Assembly (NCBI GenBank): GCA_011087645.1
Contig: JAALLF010000014.1
Coordinates: 30,804 to 94,803, forward strand
Source of the DNA: Alphaproteobacteria bacterium
Lineage (GTDB): Bacteria; Pseudomonadota; Alphaproteobacteria; UBA6615
Direction of reading: 5' to 3'
DNA: 64,000 nt
In this document: one piece after another, positions 53,630 to 62,921 of the stretch
Position numbering within the stretch: the first letter of the stretch is position 1
Layout of the letters: every line of letters starts with the position of its first letter
Program-made: the position numbers and the translations under genes
Notes under the pieces: model-generated
Told to the model about the DNA's origin: nothing
The model's input: the letters and a program-made list of their open reading frames with translations, nothing else
The model's database searches: none

Positions 53630-55159
53630 ATGGAAGCGTTCTCTCATTTAGGCGACGTCGTCTCACTGGCGAATTTGGCCGCCATGTTGCTCGGCATCGT
53701 CGTCGGGCTCATCATTGGCGCCATCCCGGGACTTGGCCCGCCCATGGCCATCGCTCTGATGATCCCAATTTCGTTCACCTGGGAACCCCAGACCGCCTTG
53801 ATCATGATGGTGGCCACTTATGCCGCCGGCATCTATGGCGGGTCGTTCACCGCAATACTCCTGCGCGCACCGGGAACTTCAGCATCGGCCGCCTCGGCGA
53901 TCGAAGGCTTCGAATTAACCAAACGCGGCAAAGCGATCGAAGCGATCCGTATGTCGACCTTCGCCTCCGTAATGGGCGGCTTGATCAGCGGCCTGGTACT
54001 GCTATTCCTGGCGCCGCCGCTGGCCAAGATTTCGCTCTGGTTCGGGCCGGTAGAATTTTTTCTGGTCGCCATTCTCGGTCTCACCGCGATCGCCGCGGTC
54101 TCCTTCGGGGCGCTCCTGCGCGGTCTGGCCGCTGGCATGTTCGGCCTGTTCGTCAGCACCATCGGCGTCGATACGATGACCGCGTTTCCGCGCTTCACCT
54201 ATGGCGCGACCGGTCTTTTGTCAGGCGTCGGCGTACTGCCGGCGGTGATCGGCCTGTTCGCGTTCGCTCAGGCCCTCACGCTTTGCGAAGGTAGCCCCCA
54301 TACGAACATTTCCGGCAAATCCAAGCTCAGTTGGAACATCTGGCCGAAATTTAGCGAGATCATGCACTGCCGCTGGTCGCTGGTGCGCGGCTGGTCCACC
54401 GGCCTAGTTATGGGGATGGTGCCGGCGGCTGGCGCCAGCGTCGCCCAATGGATCGTTTACTCCTGGGAGATCCAGCGCGGTAAACCCGGCGACCAATTCG
54501 GCAAAGGCGAGATCAAGGGTCTGGCCGCGACAGAGGGGTCGAACAACGGCGTAACCGGCACGTCGCTGATTCCGATGTTCGTGCTGGGTATTCCCGGCGG
54601 CATATCGGCAGCCGTTATCCTCGGCGCCTTGATGATCCATGGTCTGCAGCCCGGCGATACGCTTTTCACCAAAAATCCGGAAGTGATCTACACGGTGATG
54701 TGGGGCTTCGTACTCGCCAACATCCTGATGGGCGGCATCGCCGCAGTTCTGGCCCGCACCATGGCCTATTCAACCCTGGTGCCGCGCGGCATTCTGGCGC
54801 CGGTCATCATGATTTTCTGCGTGATCGGCACCTTCACCGCCAGCGGCAATCCGTGGGATGTCTGGATCATGGTGACGTTCGGGTTCATCGGATATTTCGC
54901 CGAGAAATATCGGTTCATCCCGGCCGGCATCCTGCTCGGTATCATTTTGGGGCCGATCGCCGAACAGGGCTTCCGCAACACCCTCGTCCTGTCCGACGGT
55001 GACCTCATCTCCTACACCGCAACGCGCCCGATCGCGATCGTCGTCATCGTGATGATCATCGGCGCGCTGTACTTCGCGCTGAAGCCGAAGAAGTGGGAAA
55101 CCGCGGCGGAGACCTACGACACGCAGGCGGACGAATACGCCGAGGGCAATGACGACTAA
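53630..55159 (+). CDS. Tripartite tricarboxylate transporter large membrane subunit, TctA-like
   Basis: A 509-residue protein with about 12 hydrophobic segments. The two family signatures are visible: GAIPGLGPPMAIALMIPISF near residue 27 and AAGASVAQWIVYSWE near residue 265, plus GIYGGSFTAILLRAPGTSA. Together with the TctB- and TctC-like proteins it forms a secondary, ion-driven uptake system for carboxylates. It follows tctB by 52 bases. Confidence 0.93.
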   Translation: MEAFSHLGDVVSLANLAAMLLGIVVGLIIGAIPGLGPPMAIALMIPISFTWEPQTALIMMVATYAAGIYGGSFTAILLRAPGTSASAASAIEGFELTKRGKAIEAIRMSTFASVMGGLISGLVLLFLAPPLAKISLWFGPVEFFLVAILGLTAIAAVSFGALLRGLAAGMFGLFVSTIGVDTMTAFPRFTYGATGLLSGVGVLPAVIGLFAFAQALTLCEGSPHTNISGKSKLSWNIWPKFSEIMHCRWSLVRGWSTGLVMGMVPAAGASVAQWIVYSWEIQRGKPGDQFGKGEIKGLAATEGSNNGVTGTSLIPMFVLGIPGGISAAVILGALMIHGLQPGDTLFTKNPEVIYTVMWGFVLANILMGGIAAVLARTMAYSTLVPRGILAPVIMIFCVIGTFTASGNPWDVWIMVTFGFIGYFAEKYRFIPAGILLGIILGPIAEQGFRNTLVLSDGDLISYTATRPIAIVVIVMIIGALYFALKPKKWETAAETYDTQADEYAEGNDD

Positions 55160-55245
55160 GTCGGGTCGTCGGCGTATATCGCTTTTAACATCCCGGAAGC
55201 TGGGCAGGCCTCCGGGCAAACCTATATTGCAAAAAGGGGATTGAG

Positions 55246-56457
55246 ATGGCGCAAGCTGAATCAAAAAATATGAAATTACTTGCCCAGAATAACCTGGTCG
55301 GTTTCGGTGGTATGGGCGAGGGTATGAGTATGCAGATGACCGGCGACGGTCGACGCATCCTGTGGCTGGCGCACGAATCCGCGCCGAAGAATTTCACTGG
55401 CGTCGATGTCAGCAATCCCAACAAGCCCGAGGTTGTGGTGCAGACCGAGCTGCCCCATATGGACATGCGCTCCAACTCCCTGGAGTTGACCGGCGACATC
55501 CTGGCGGTCGCCTATCAGACCAAGGGCAAAAACATGCAGCCCGCCGGGGTCGAATTGTTCGATGTATCGTCGCCGGAAGACCCCAAGACGATTTCCTTCT
55601 TCGACTGCTCCGGCCCCCATTCGCGCGGCGTGCATCAGCTATGGTTTGCCGATGGCGAGTATGTCCATTTCGCCGGCGGGTCGGACGACTTCGTGCCCAC
55701 CAACCCGCTCGACGACCAGTTCTACCGCTGCATCGATGTGCGCAACCCGTCGAAACCTGTCGAGGTGGGCCGCTGGTGGTATCCCGGCACCCGCGAAGGC
55801 GACAATGTGCCGCCGCCGCCGCGCCATCCATTCATGGATTCAGGCTTCCGCGCCCACAACACCAATGTCTACCCGGAACGTCCCGACCGTCTGTATATGT
55901 GCTATCTCGACGGCGGCACCTTCATCATGGACATCTCGGATAAGTCCAACCCCCAGGTGCTTGGCTCGTGGAACCCTCACCCCCCCTATCCGGGCTTTGC
56001 CCATACCGCGCTGCCGCTATTCGGCCGCGACATCATGATCGTCACCGACGAGAGCGTGCGCGACGATGCCGCCGACTGGCCGAAGCTGGCCTGGGTGGTC
56101 GATATTCGCAATGAGGATAATATGGTGCCGATCGGCACCCTGCCGCTGCCCTCGCCCGAGGAATTCCGCCATCGCGGCGGTCGCTTCGGCGCTCATAATC
56201 TGCACGAGAACCGCCCTGGACCGTCCTTCCAGTCCGACGATTTGGTGTTCGGCACCTTCTTCAACGGCGGCGTTCGGGTGTTCGACCTCACCGAACCCCT
56301 GCAGCCGAAGGAAGTGGCCTACTTCATCCCGCCGCAACCGGAAAATTCGATCGTCAGCGCGGTGCAGATCAACGACGTTTATGTCGATGAGAACCGCATC
56401 GTCTATGCGGTCGACCGCCACGCCGGCGGCCTTTACGTTCTCGAGCTGGAAATCTAA
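55246..56457 (+). CDS. LVIVD-repeat-like beta-propeller protein
   Basis: A 403-residue protein without signal peptide or membrane segment. It contains repeated blades of the LVIVD type: FTGVDVSNPNKPEVV, VELFDVSSPEDPKTISF, CIDVRNPSKPVEVGRWW, FIMDISDKSNPQVLGSW and VRVFDLTEPLQPKEVAYF. Such propellers are of unknown function. It follows the tctCBA-like genes after 86 bases on the same strand with a good ribosome site, so it may act on the compound taken up, for example as an intracellular hydrolase or lactonase-like enzyme; that is inference. Confidence 0.75.
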   Translation: MAQAESKNMKLLAQNNLVGFGGMGEGMSMQMTGDGRRILWLAHESAPKNFTGVDVSNPNKPEVVVQTELPHMDMRSNSLELTGDILAVAYQTKGKNMQPAGVELFDVSSPEDPKTISFFDCSGPHSRGVHQLWFADGEYVHFAGGSDDFVPTNPLDDQFYRCIDVRNPSKPVEVGRWWYPGTREGDNVPPPPRHPFMDSGFRAHNTNVYPERPDRLYMCYLDGGTFIMDISDKSNPQVLGSWNPHPPYPGFAHTALPLFGRDIMIVTDESVRDDAADWPKLAWVVDIRNEDNMVPIGTLPLPSPEEFRHRGGRFGAHNLHENRPGPSFQSDDLVFGTFFNGGVRVFDLTEPLQPKEVAYFIPPQPENSIVSAVQINDVYVDENRIVYAVDRHAGGLYVLELEI

Positions 56458-56479
56458 AAACGACGCCATGGCCGCGCCG

Positions 56480-57193
56480 TCAGAACGACGGTGCGGCCGC
56501 CGCGCCCAGCCGGAACGGCGCCGGTCCGAACGGGTCCGGCGGCACCGCGAGTCCCCGCCAAAAATATCTAGTAAGCTCGCTGAGCGGCGACACCACCGTT
56601 TCGGAATCGTCGTCCTCGCCCGGTGGGTCGACAATGATCAGACGCACCGGGCCGCCGAGATCTTGGGCCCGTCGGGCCTTCTCACTACCGGCGAAGACGA
56701 TGGCGGTTATATTGCCACCATCCCACAGGGCCACATCCACCGCGACGAAGCCATTGCCGGCGGCCGGGATGTGTGCGCGCGGCAGCGGCCGCAGCGCCGC
56801 CATACCCCATAACGGTGGATCGAGCATCGCCTCGGGCGCGCGCGACAGCGCCGCCAACTCGGCGCTGAATGTTTGCGTTTGATCGGCCACGAACTGAAAA
56901 TACAGATCGATCCAGCGCCGCAGATATTTATCGAACACGTCGCAGTCGCGCAGGTGCAGGCGTCGTATGAGATCGAAGCGAGCGGTGCCGGTGCTTCGAT
57001 CGTCGTCATCGGTCGGGTCCAACGCCTCTTCGGCGACGACCCCACGCCGGTAGGGGCCGTCGCCCAATCGCAGCGGCGTCGACATTTTCGTATCAATCTC
57101 GACCCGCGGCACCCGGGCCAGATTGGCCTCATTCACCCGGGCAATGCCGTAGGGGACGATCAGACGATCGGTGGTAGGGGGATCGAGGGGCAT
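56480..57193 (-). CDS. Hypothetical protein
   Basis: A 237-residue protein I do not recognise. It is soluble, without signal or cysteine motif; mid-region DKYLRRWIDLYFQFVADQT and the end WGMAALRPLPRAHIPAAGNG can be seen. The ATG at 57193 follows the stop of a small membrane ORF by 14 bases, suggesting co-expression. The final residues are rich in Pro and Ala. It converges on the LVIVD-like gene with 22 bases between. Confidence 0.65.
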   Translation of the reverse strand: MPLDPPTTDRLIVPYGIARVNEANLARVPRVEIDTKMSTPLRLGDGPYRRGVVAEEALDPTDDDDRSTGTARFDLIRRLHLRDCDVFDKYLRRWIDLYFQFVADQTQTFSAELAALSRAPEAMLDPPLWGMAALRPLPRAHIPAAGNGFVAVDVALWDGGNITAIVFAGSEKARRAQDLGGPVRLIIVDPPGEDDDSETVVSPLSELTRYFWRGLAVPPDPFGPAPFRLGAAAAPSF

Positions 57194-57207
57194 AACACCG
57201 GAATTCG

Positions 57208-57354
57208 TTACAGGGGAAAACCGCCAAACGAGCCGCTGGTCGCGGCCTCCCACATTGACTGCAAGGTACCGTCTTTGTGCAGAATATACAGCATGTACAC
57301 CGCGCCCACGGCGCAGAGGACGATTGCGATCGTTTGAAAAGCACCTTTATTCAT
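57208..57354 (-). CDS. Small single-span membrane protein, 48 residues
   Basis: A short frame starting MNKGAFQTIAIVLCAVGAVY: a charged N-terminus, one hydrophobic segment at about residues 7-25, then a polar tail ending GGFPL. It ends 14 bases before the 237-residue hypothetical on the same strand, and a GGGG-type ribosome site lies a few bases before the ATG. Size and layout fit a real small membrane protein; no family is recognised. Confidence 0.5.
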   Translation of the reverse strand: MNKGAFQTIAIVLCAVGAVYMLYILHKDGTLQSMWEAATSGSFGGFPL

Positions 57355-57500
57355 CGGTCAGCCCCACCATCAAGGCCAGGATACTCGGTTAGCGCGCGTT
57401 AATGCTATGCGTTTTGCGCCGCATGGTTAATCGCCATTTTGGATTACCCGGCCATCGTGCCTACAATCGCACTTGTTCCTCACTGGCTCAGGAGAGTGTC

Positions 57501-57974
57501 ATGCTATCGCTCGCCCAGCGCTTCGGCGAAAAACCGCAGACCCATTACGGCCTGCCCCATACCCAATTGGATCAAAACCCGCCCGCCGCCATCTACCAAA
57601 AGCTCAAAGACCAGGCATTCGACTTTCCCTTCGTCGAGCGCCGGCCGTCTGTCATTTCGGTGCCCGGCGCCGAGGCCCTGTGGCTACTCGAGGAGGGCGG
57701 CCATAGCTGCGCCGAAGCCTTCATGCGCGGCAACGAATTCGCCCATGTCCATCCGCCCGAGGATGGCAGTATGCATATGATGCTGCCGCCCAACGACGTG
57801 CCCGAGCTTATTGAGAAGGGCTGGGGCGAAATTCATCCGCTGGTGCCGGTCGGCCGCGCGCCGCCCAGCCTGGTCCTGGTCTTTGGCCCGCGCGACGATG
57901 ACGAGCTGTCGATTATCCTGGGACTGATCGACGCCTCGTACCGTTACGCCCGTGGGATCGGCATCGAGTGCTGA
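57501..57974 (+). CDS. DUF5519/luciferase-domain-like small protein
   Basis: A 157-residue protein with GNEFAHVHPPEDGSMHMMLPP and EKGWGEIHPL, the His-rich pattern of the DUF5519 family (some annotated as luciferase-domain proteins without proof). The ATG at 57501 is chosen because AGGAGAG lies eight bases before it; a longer frame starts at 57402. The tail DDELSIILGLIDASYRYARG is also typical. The conserved histidines suggest metal or ligand binding; no reaction is established. Confidence 0.72.
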   Translation: MLSLAQRFGEKPQTHYGLPHTQLDQNPPAAIYQKLKDQAFDFPFVERRPSVISVPGAEALWLLEEGGHSCAEAFMRGNEFAHVHPPEDGSMHMMLPPNDVPELIEKGWGEIHPLVPVGRAPPSLVLVFGPRDDDELSIILGLIDASYRYARGIGIEC

Positions 57975-57977
57975 GCG

Positions 57978-58346
57978 CTACACCAGCAACAGCAACGCGC
58001 CGACGATACCGATATTGCTGAACAGCACCGACATATGGATGTGGCGCAGCAGCGGATCGGCGACCAGCCAGAACCGGTGAAAGATCACCGTGGCGGCGAT
58101 GGTGAAAAATATCAGCAGATAGGCGCCGATATCGGTGTGGAAATCGAGCAGCACCAGAACGCCGCCGACATATTGAATGGCGAACCCGGCCCACAGCGTC
58201 ACAGTGGGGAGCGGCACCCCCAGCGCGCCCATGCGATCGGCATGTTGTTTGACCTTGGTCGTCGAGTTGATAATCGCGGTGCCGAGAAACAGCACGGCGA
58301 TCATCACCTGGCCGACAACCTCCAGCGTGGTGTGATCGGTATACAT
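57978..58346 (-). CDS. DoxX-like membrane protein
   Basis: A 122-residue protein with four hydrophobic segments resembling the DoxX family: VGQVMIAVLFLGTAIINS, LPTVTLWAGFAIQYVGGVLV, DIGAYLLIFFTIAATVIFH and FSNIGIVGALLLLV. The ATG at 58346 has GGGGG upstream; the longer frame to 58445 has no such support. DoxX relatives take part in thiol or sulfur redox and membrane stress functions in some bacteria; the role here is unknown. Confidence 0.75.
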   Translation of the reverse strand: MYTDHTTLEVVGQVMIAVLFLGTAIINSTTKVKQHADRMGALGVPLPTVTLWAGFAIQYVGGVLVLLDFHTDIGAYLLIFFTIAATVIFHRFWLVADPLLRHIHMSVLFSNIGIVGALLLLV

Positions 58347-58457
58347 TCTGGTCCCCCTTAAACGCCGCCCAACTTGTCGCGTGGGGGAGATTATTGCAAA
58401 CGCACCGGCAACGTGTTTGGTTCCGCCGCACCTTAGGAAAACCATTGGCTCCCGTTA

Positions 58458-59051
58458 ATGCTCCAATCCCCCTCAGATATGACCGCCTTGGCGACCCGCG
58501 ACGGCCTGCCCGACGACCTCTTGCAGTTGCGCAAGCGCTACCCGCGCGACACCTGGCCCGGCCACGCCAATTTGGGCGAATGGGTGCAGTTCTGGCTCGA
58601 CCGGCACCGCATGTTCCGCGAGCTCGGCGCCATGTTGGACGAGGCTTGCGAACATTTGCGGGGCGAGCGCATCACCCTGGACGAGTTCAAACCCTGGTTC
58701 GCGCCGCGCCTGGAATTTTTCTTCGGCCATTTGGACTTGCACCACAAGATCGAAGAGTTTCACCTCTTCCCGGTGTTCGCCAAGGCCGAGCCGGTGCTGC
58801 AACATGGCTTCACGCTGCTGGAAGCCGACCATCAGGCGATCCACGCCTTGGTCGACACCATGCAGGGCGCAGCGGCCACCCTGCTGGCCGATGGAATTGT
58901 CGAACACGACCAAGTACGGCGCGCCGGCGAGGACACAGGGCGGGAATTGGCGGCGCTGTTGCGCGGTCTCACGGCCCATCTCGACGACGAAGAAGATCTC
59001 ATCGTACCGATCGTCCTCGACCACTCGGAATCACAATTGGGCCTGGTCTGA
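58458..59051 (+). CDS. Hemerythrin HHE-domain protein
   Basis: A 197-residue protein with an HHE cation-binding pattern: HRMFRELGAML, HLDLHHKIEEFHLFPVFA, LEADHQAIHALVD and AHLDDEEDLIVPIVLDH supply the His, Asp and Glu ligands of a di-iron helical bundle. Such proteins bind oxygen or NO or sense iron. The start is ATG 58458; the ATG at 58479 is also possible. The small gene after it is 15 bases away. Confidence 0.85.
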   Translation: MLQSPSDMTALATRDGLPDDLLQLRKRYPRDTWPGHANLGEWVQFWLDRHRMFRELGAMLDEACEHLRGERITLDEFKPWFAPRLEFFFGHLDLHHKIEEFHLFPVFAKAEPVLQHGFTLLEADHQAIHALVDTMQGAAATLLADGIVEHDQVRRAGEDTGRELAALLRGLTAHLDDEEDLIVPIVLDHSESQLGLV

Positions 59052-59066
59052 GGCTGACCCAGGGGC

Positions 59067-59360
59067 ATGACCGCGCCAACGACCCCACCGCCCGACATCC
59101 ACCGCCGCATCGCCCGCGACTTCAATCCGGCCGACGCCAGTGCGTTACTAGTCGATATCGAGGCAAGGCGTCAGGGCGACGCAAAATTATTCTCCGACCG
59201 CATCGTCCGCTGCATCATCTATGTCGCGGACGGCAATTTAGAAACCGCGGAGCGCGCGGTGGCATTGGCGCTCGCCGACCCACGCGATCTTATCGTGTGG
59301 GCCGAGTACGACAACCAGTTCGACAAGCAACAGCGCGATTTGAACGCACCCTTCGAATAG
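59067..59360 (+). CDS. Hypothetical small protein
   Basis: A 97-residue acidic protein with IHRRIARDFNPADASALLVDIEA and DRIVRCIIYVADGNLETAERAVALALADPRDLIVWAEYD. It is predicted all alpha and has no cysteines to speak of. A GGGG site precedes the ATG. I do not recognise a family; the codon pattern looks coding, and it is probably in an operon with the hemerythrin gene. Confidence 0.62.
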   Translation: MTAPTTPPPDIHRRIARDFNPADASALLVDIEARRQGDAKLFSDRIVRCIIYVADGNLETAERAVALALADPRDLIVWAEYDNQFDKQQRDLNAPFE

Positions 59361-59436
59361 ATCTCTCCAGAGGGGACTCGCGCCGCATCACAGACGGGAA
59401 CAAACTTGCGGCAGTGGTGCTAGCGGCGTCGCCGGC

Positions 59437-60234
59437 TCACGCGGATTCCCATAGCGCTTTGACCTTGGGAAACACCTGCTGGCCCAGTTCGACGCGTTTT
59501 TGTGATGTGGTGTCACCCCATTCGGTTACCGCGGTGATGTAGGTCGGACGCGTCATGATGCGCGCGTTCCAGTCCTTCAGCCGTTCGAGATCATCCCACA
59601 ATGGCGCCATCTGAAACGAGGCCAGGCGGTTGACATAGACAACCAGAGAAATGTCGGCGAGGGAAAACATATCGCCAACCAGCCACTGGCGATCGGCGAG
59701 AGTCGTGTCGATTTCGCGGAACAGCGATTTAAAGGTCGCGATAGCATCGGGCAGCAGCGGTGAGTCGACACCCATTTCGTTATTGATCAGATCGTTCTTA
59801 CGCCGCACAGTCTCGGGCATGTCGCGATAATGTTGTTCAACCACCGCCGGGTCGGCTTCGAGGAAGCGATAGCGCATGGCGATGCATTGACCGACGATGC
59901 GGCTGTCGACGTGCAAACCGTCATCGATGCGACGCGTCCATAGCCTCATCTGGGCCCGCTCGAAGGGATCTTCCGGTCGCAACGGAGGGAACGGAAAAGC
60001 GTCTTCGAGATATTCCAGTATCACATTCGATTCCCGAATGACCTTGCCATCATGGACCAGCGTCGGCACGACGCCGCTGGGATTAATTTTCAGATAGTCA
60101 GGGTCGTGCTGGTCGCGCTTGTCGAGATTGGTTTCGATGTGATGACTTTCCCAATCAAGGTTCTTCTCGGCGAGCACGAGGCGCACCTTCTGCGCTGCGG
60201 TCGACCGGTCAAAATGATAAAGTTCCAGCGTCAC
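59437..60234 (-). CDS. Glutathione S-transferase family protein
   Basis: A 265-residue GST. The thioredoxin-like N-domain has LYHFDRSTAAQKVRLVLAEK, the conserved cis-proline region INPSGVVPTLVHDG and ESNVILEYLED; the C-terminal helical domain follows. The catalytic Ser of GST is probably Ser in FDRSTAAQK. It is somewhat longer than typical bacterial GSTs (about 210). Substrate unknown. Confidence 0.85.
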   Translation of the reverse strand: MTLELYHFDRSTAAQKVRLVLAEKNLDWESHHIETNLDKRDQHDPDYLKINPSGVVPTLVHDGKVIRESNVILEYLEDAFPFPPLRPEDPFERAQMRLWTRRIDDGLHVDSRIVGQCIAMRYRFLEADPAVVEQHYRDMPETVRRKNDLINNEMGVDSPLLPDAIATFKSLFREIDTTLADRQWLVGDMFSLADISLVVYVNRLASFQMAPLWDDLERLKDWNARIMTRPTYITAVTEWGDTTSQKRVELGQQVFPKVKALWESA

Positions 60235-60814
60235 TTTTGGTTTCCAAAACTAAGCTTAATCGCAACAGAACCAGCGTAAAGTCGAATGGTCGAGCGGCAC
60301 AGTCCAAAGATAGCCAAATGCAGACACCTCACTAAGCTTTATATCTCGCGCCCAGCGATAGTGGACGTCATCAGCCACAAACTGGACATCGGTAAATCCA
60401 ACCGTTTAAACCCGTTAATAGACGCCCCGCGCCGCTTTGCAGGCCGCGCCAGCACCTCAAACTGTCCCGTTAATGCTTATTGCCGGGACAGTTTGAGGTG
60501 CCGACATTGCATCGAAGTTTCTTTCAACAGATCACGACGGCTTTACATCCAAAAGCTGCTCTGATTTGGCAGGGGTAATGACGACTAGGAACAGACGATA
60601 AGCATACATCACGCTCTTCAAGTCCGAAGTTGGGGTAACAACGGACGTGATTAGCGACCACCGCTGACGGCAGGATTTAGCCAATAACAGCCATTCAGCA
60701 AACGCTAATATATCGCCAGACGTCAGACTATCGCGATTACATTTCGCACATTGCGATGGCGTCGGAGGGGAGCCGTCCACCGCATCATAGCCGGACATTC
60801 ACCTTACTTGAATT
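60235..60814. other. Non-coding stretch with a perfect inverted repeat
   Basis: About 580 bases between two minus-strand genes. Besides the inverted repeat at 60452-60501, I see no convincing gene: short frames on both strands have no family resemblance, and codon use differs from the neighbours. The base composition is lower in GC than the flanks, which fits a remnant of mobile DNA or a regulatory region. Confidence 0.5.
60452..60501. repeat. Perfect 18-bp inverted repeat with 14-base loop
   Basis: Left arm GCACCTCAAACTGTCCCG (60452-60469) and right arm CGGGACAGTTTGAGGTGC (60484-60501) are exact reverse complements; the spacer is TTAATGCTTATTGC. The arm composition resembles terminal inverted repeats of some insertion sequences, but no transposase is nearby and no target duplication is seen. 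A long RNA stem or a protein-binding site is also possible. No T run follows either arm, so it is not a standard terminator. Confidence 0.75.
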
Positions 60815-62515
60815 TCACTCCGGGAGGCCGAGCTCGAGCAGTGTGGCGAGGGCGTGCTCGGACTTGGTGAGGTCCTTATAAGGCAACAGCCCATTCACAA
60901 ACCCCTTCGCCGAGAAACTGGGGCTCAGGTCGAGGACTGCCTGGGCCGCGGCGCGAGCCTCCTCTACCCGGCCCATATCCGCGTAAGTCATCGCGAGCAA
61001 GCCAACGGCAGCCACCCCTTTGGGATTGCCCGCGCGGGCGGCCTCAAGCGCGGTGACCGCCTCTTCGTATCGCCCCAACGTGTGGTAGACGACACCCTCC
61101 CAGCGCAAGAGGTTTTCGGGTGGGATAGGGCTGAAGCGTTTGACTCTCTGGATCGGTGCGAGCGCTTCTTCCGGTCGACCCGCAAGTCCCAGCGTCCGCC
61201 CCAATTGCGCCGTGACAATGGGATTGTTTGGTACGAGGGCGACGGCCTTCTCGTTATAGGCGATCGCTTCATCGTACCGGCGTCCATCCACAGAAATGGC
61301 CGCCAGGAGAAGGTACGATCCGCCGAAGGACGGATCGATGGCCAGGGCCTTGTGGGCAATCTCTGATGCGCGAGCTATTTCCTCATCGGGATTTTCAGAC
61401 CATCCTCTACTCGCCGAGACCTTATGGGTCCAGCCGAGCATAATCCACGGGAACGCAAAATTCGGGTCCAATTCGATGGCTTCCTGGAATAGCCGCTGCG
61501 CTACGGGAACACTCTCTTTCGTGAGGCGCTGTTGAATGCGCCACCCATGCCGGGATAGCTGGTAGGCTTCGAGGTTTTTCGTACCAGCTCTCAGAGACCG
61601 CGCCGAGTCTCCGTCGGTGAGTTTTACCTTGAGCTCCGTTAAAACATTCGACGCGATGTCATCCTGTAGGGCGAAGGTGTCCTTGACTTCACGGTCGTAG
61701 CGCTCCGTCCAAATTTGGTGACCCTTGAGCGCATCGATAAGCGTTGCCGTAACCCGCACCTGGTCGCCGTCCTGTTGCACGCTGCCCTCAAGCACGTAGC
61801 GAACGCCGAGTTCTTCGGCCACTTGCGCTACCTTCACCGGCTTGCCCTTGTAAGTGCGGGTCGTTGTCCGGGGGATAACGAACATCTCGGGAACCCGTGA
61901 CAGCGCCGTGGTGATGTTCTCGGTGATGCCGTCGCCGAGGTAGTCTTGCTTTGCATCGCCGGACAGATTCTCGAAGGGCAACACTGCAATCGACGGCTTG
62001 TCCGGCAGCGGAAATGCCATACGTTCGAGGGACGCCGCCTCAACTTTTGTGACCCAGGGTTGCCACCAAGCGAGCCCGCCTGCGGCGATGATGACGACGA
62101 GCGCCGCCGCTAGGACCGGTATGCGCCAACGCCTGTTGGCCGGGGAGAGATGGTCGGATGGAGAAGTACCATTTTCTTGCTTGGCGACAGCCTCTTCTGC
62201 ATCGCTGCCTTCTGTCACCTCCGCAACGAACCGAAACCCAAGTCTCGGCAGGGTTCGGATTACCCCTTGCGTCTTGCCATCATCGCCCGTGAGGCGCCGC
62301 GCCTCTTTGATCGCATAGGTCAGAGATGATTCGGAGAGGACACGCCCGTCCCACACAGCGTCGATGATATCGTCTCTAGAGAGGACACGGGCTCGGTTTT
62401 CAATAAGATATTTGAGCAGCAGAAAGACTTTGGGCTCAGCCGCGAGCGTATCCGCTCCGGACTTCAGCTCAAAAGTTTCAGTATCCAGGGAGTAGGCGCC
62501 GAACCGGTAAATCAC
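60815..62515 (-). CDS. CadC-like membrane regulator with TolB/FlgO-like and TPR domains
   Basis: A 566-residue transcription regulator: an OmpR/CadC-type winged helix at about residues 5-100 (LLKYLIENRARVLSRDDIID), one membrane segment near 135-150 (IPVLAAALVVIIAAGGLAWW), a FlgO/TolB-N-like domain near 165-300 (VLPFENLSGDAKQDYLGDG, GVRYVLEGSVQQDGDQVRV) and TPR-like helices to the end. The membrane protein would sense a periplasmic signal and bind DNA. Start is GTG at 62515. It is divergent from a secreted TPR protein. Confidence 0.83.
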   Translation of the reverse strand: MIYRFGAYSLDTETFELKSGADTLAAEPKVFLLLKYLIENRARVLSRDDIIDAVWDGRVLSESSLTYAIKEARRLTGDDGKTQGVIRTLPRLGFRFVAEVTEGSDAEEAVAKQENGTSPSDHLSPANRRWRIPVLAAALVVIIAAGGLAWWQPWVTKVEAASLERMAFPLPDKPSIAVLPFENLSGDAKQDYLGDGITENITTALSRVPEMFVIPRTTTRTYKGKPVKVAQVAEELGVRYVLEGSVQQDGDQVRVTATLIDALKGHQIWTERYDREVKDTFALQDDIASNVLTELKVKLTDGDSARSLRAGTKNLEAYQLSRHGWRIQQRLTKESVPVAQRLFQEAIELDPNFAFPWIMLGWTHKVSASRGWSENPDEEIARASEIAHKALAIDPSFGGSYLLLAAISVDGRRYDEAIAYNEKAVALVPNNPIVTAQLGRTLGLAGRPEEALAPIQRVKRFSPIPPENLLRWEGVVYHTLGRYEEAVTALEAARAGNPKGVAAVGLLAMTYADMGRVEEARAAAQAVLDLSPSFSAKGFVNGLLPYKDLTKSEHALATLLELGLPE

Positions 62516-62921
62516 CGCGAATTCCGGCCTGTTCGCGCAAAAGCTCGCATTTTCCTCATTCCTCCCTCAAGCAACGACTGTCGGGCAAATCTAACATTCG
62601 CCCATGAAGTAACAGGCTCCCGAACGGGTGACGCGTTGAGTGATGCTCGGGACTAACTTCGGCGCAAGTATAAACACGTAATTTGTGAAATTTAAGCACA
62701 AGTGACAACCAATGGGTCTCCACGTGTTGATGAGGATCCCTGCCATGGGAACGAAATCGGAGGGCATGAGCCCATCCAACGCAGCGTCATTGTGAATAAT
62801 TCGAAAGCTTCACGCCGACGCCTCATTGCTGTCGGCCTCCGAAATCCGGCGGACCTGCCGGATGACCGCTCAAGATGCGGGCGTATCGTTTACGTGATTC
62901 AAGAAAATTAGAGAGGGCAAT
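62516..62921. other. Intergenic stretch between divergent regulator and TPR genes
   Basis: A 406-base region between a minus-strand CadC-like regulator and a plus-strand secreted TPR protein. It must contain both promoters. I do not see a clear palindromic operator or -35/-10 pair. A GAGAGGGC ribosome site is present just before the ATG at 62922. The short frames here do not look coding. Confidence 0.4.

Noticed and set aside
58394..59542. Open frame of about 380 codons on the plus strand across the hemerythrin gene
   Set aside because: Arg- and Pro-rich low-complexity translation in another frame of the hemerythrin and following small gene.
60532..60798. Frame of 88 codons on the minus strand in the gene-free stretch, with a CxxC motif
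   Set aside because: No family match, no ribosome site and codon usage unlike the neighbours; too weak to call a gene.
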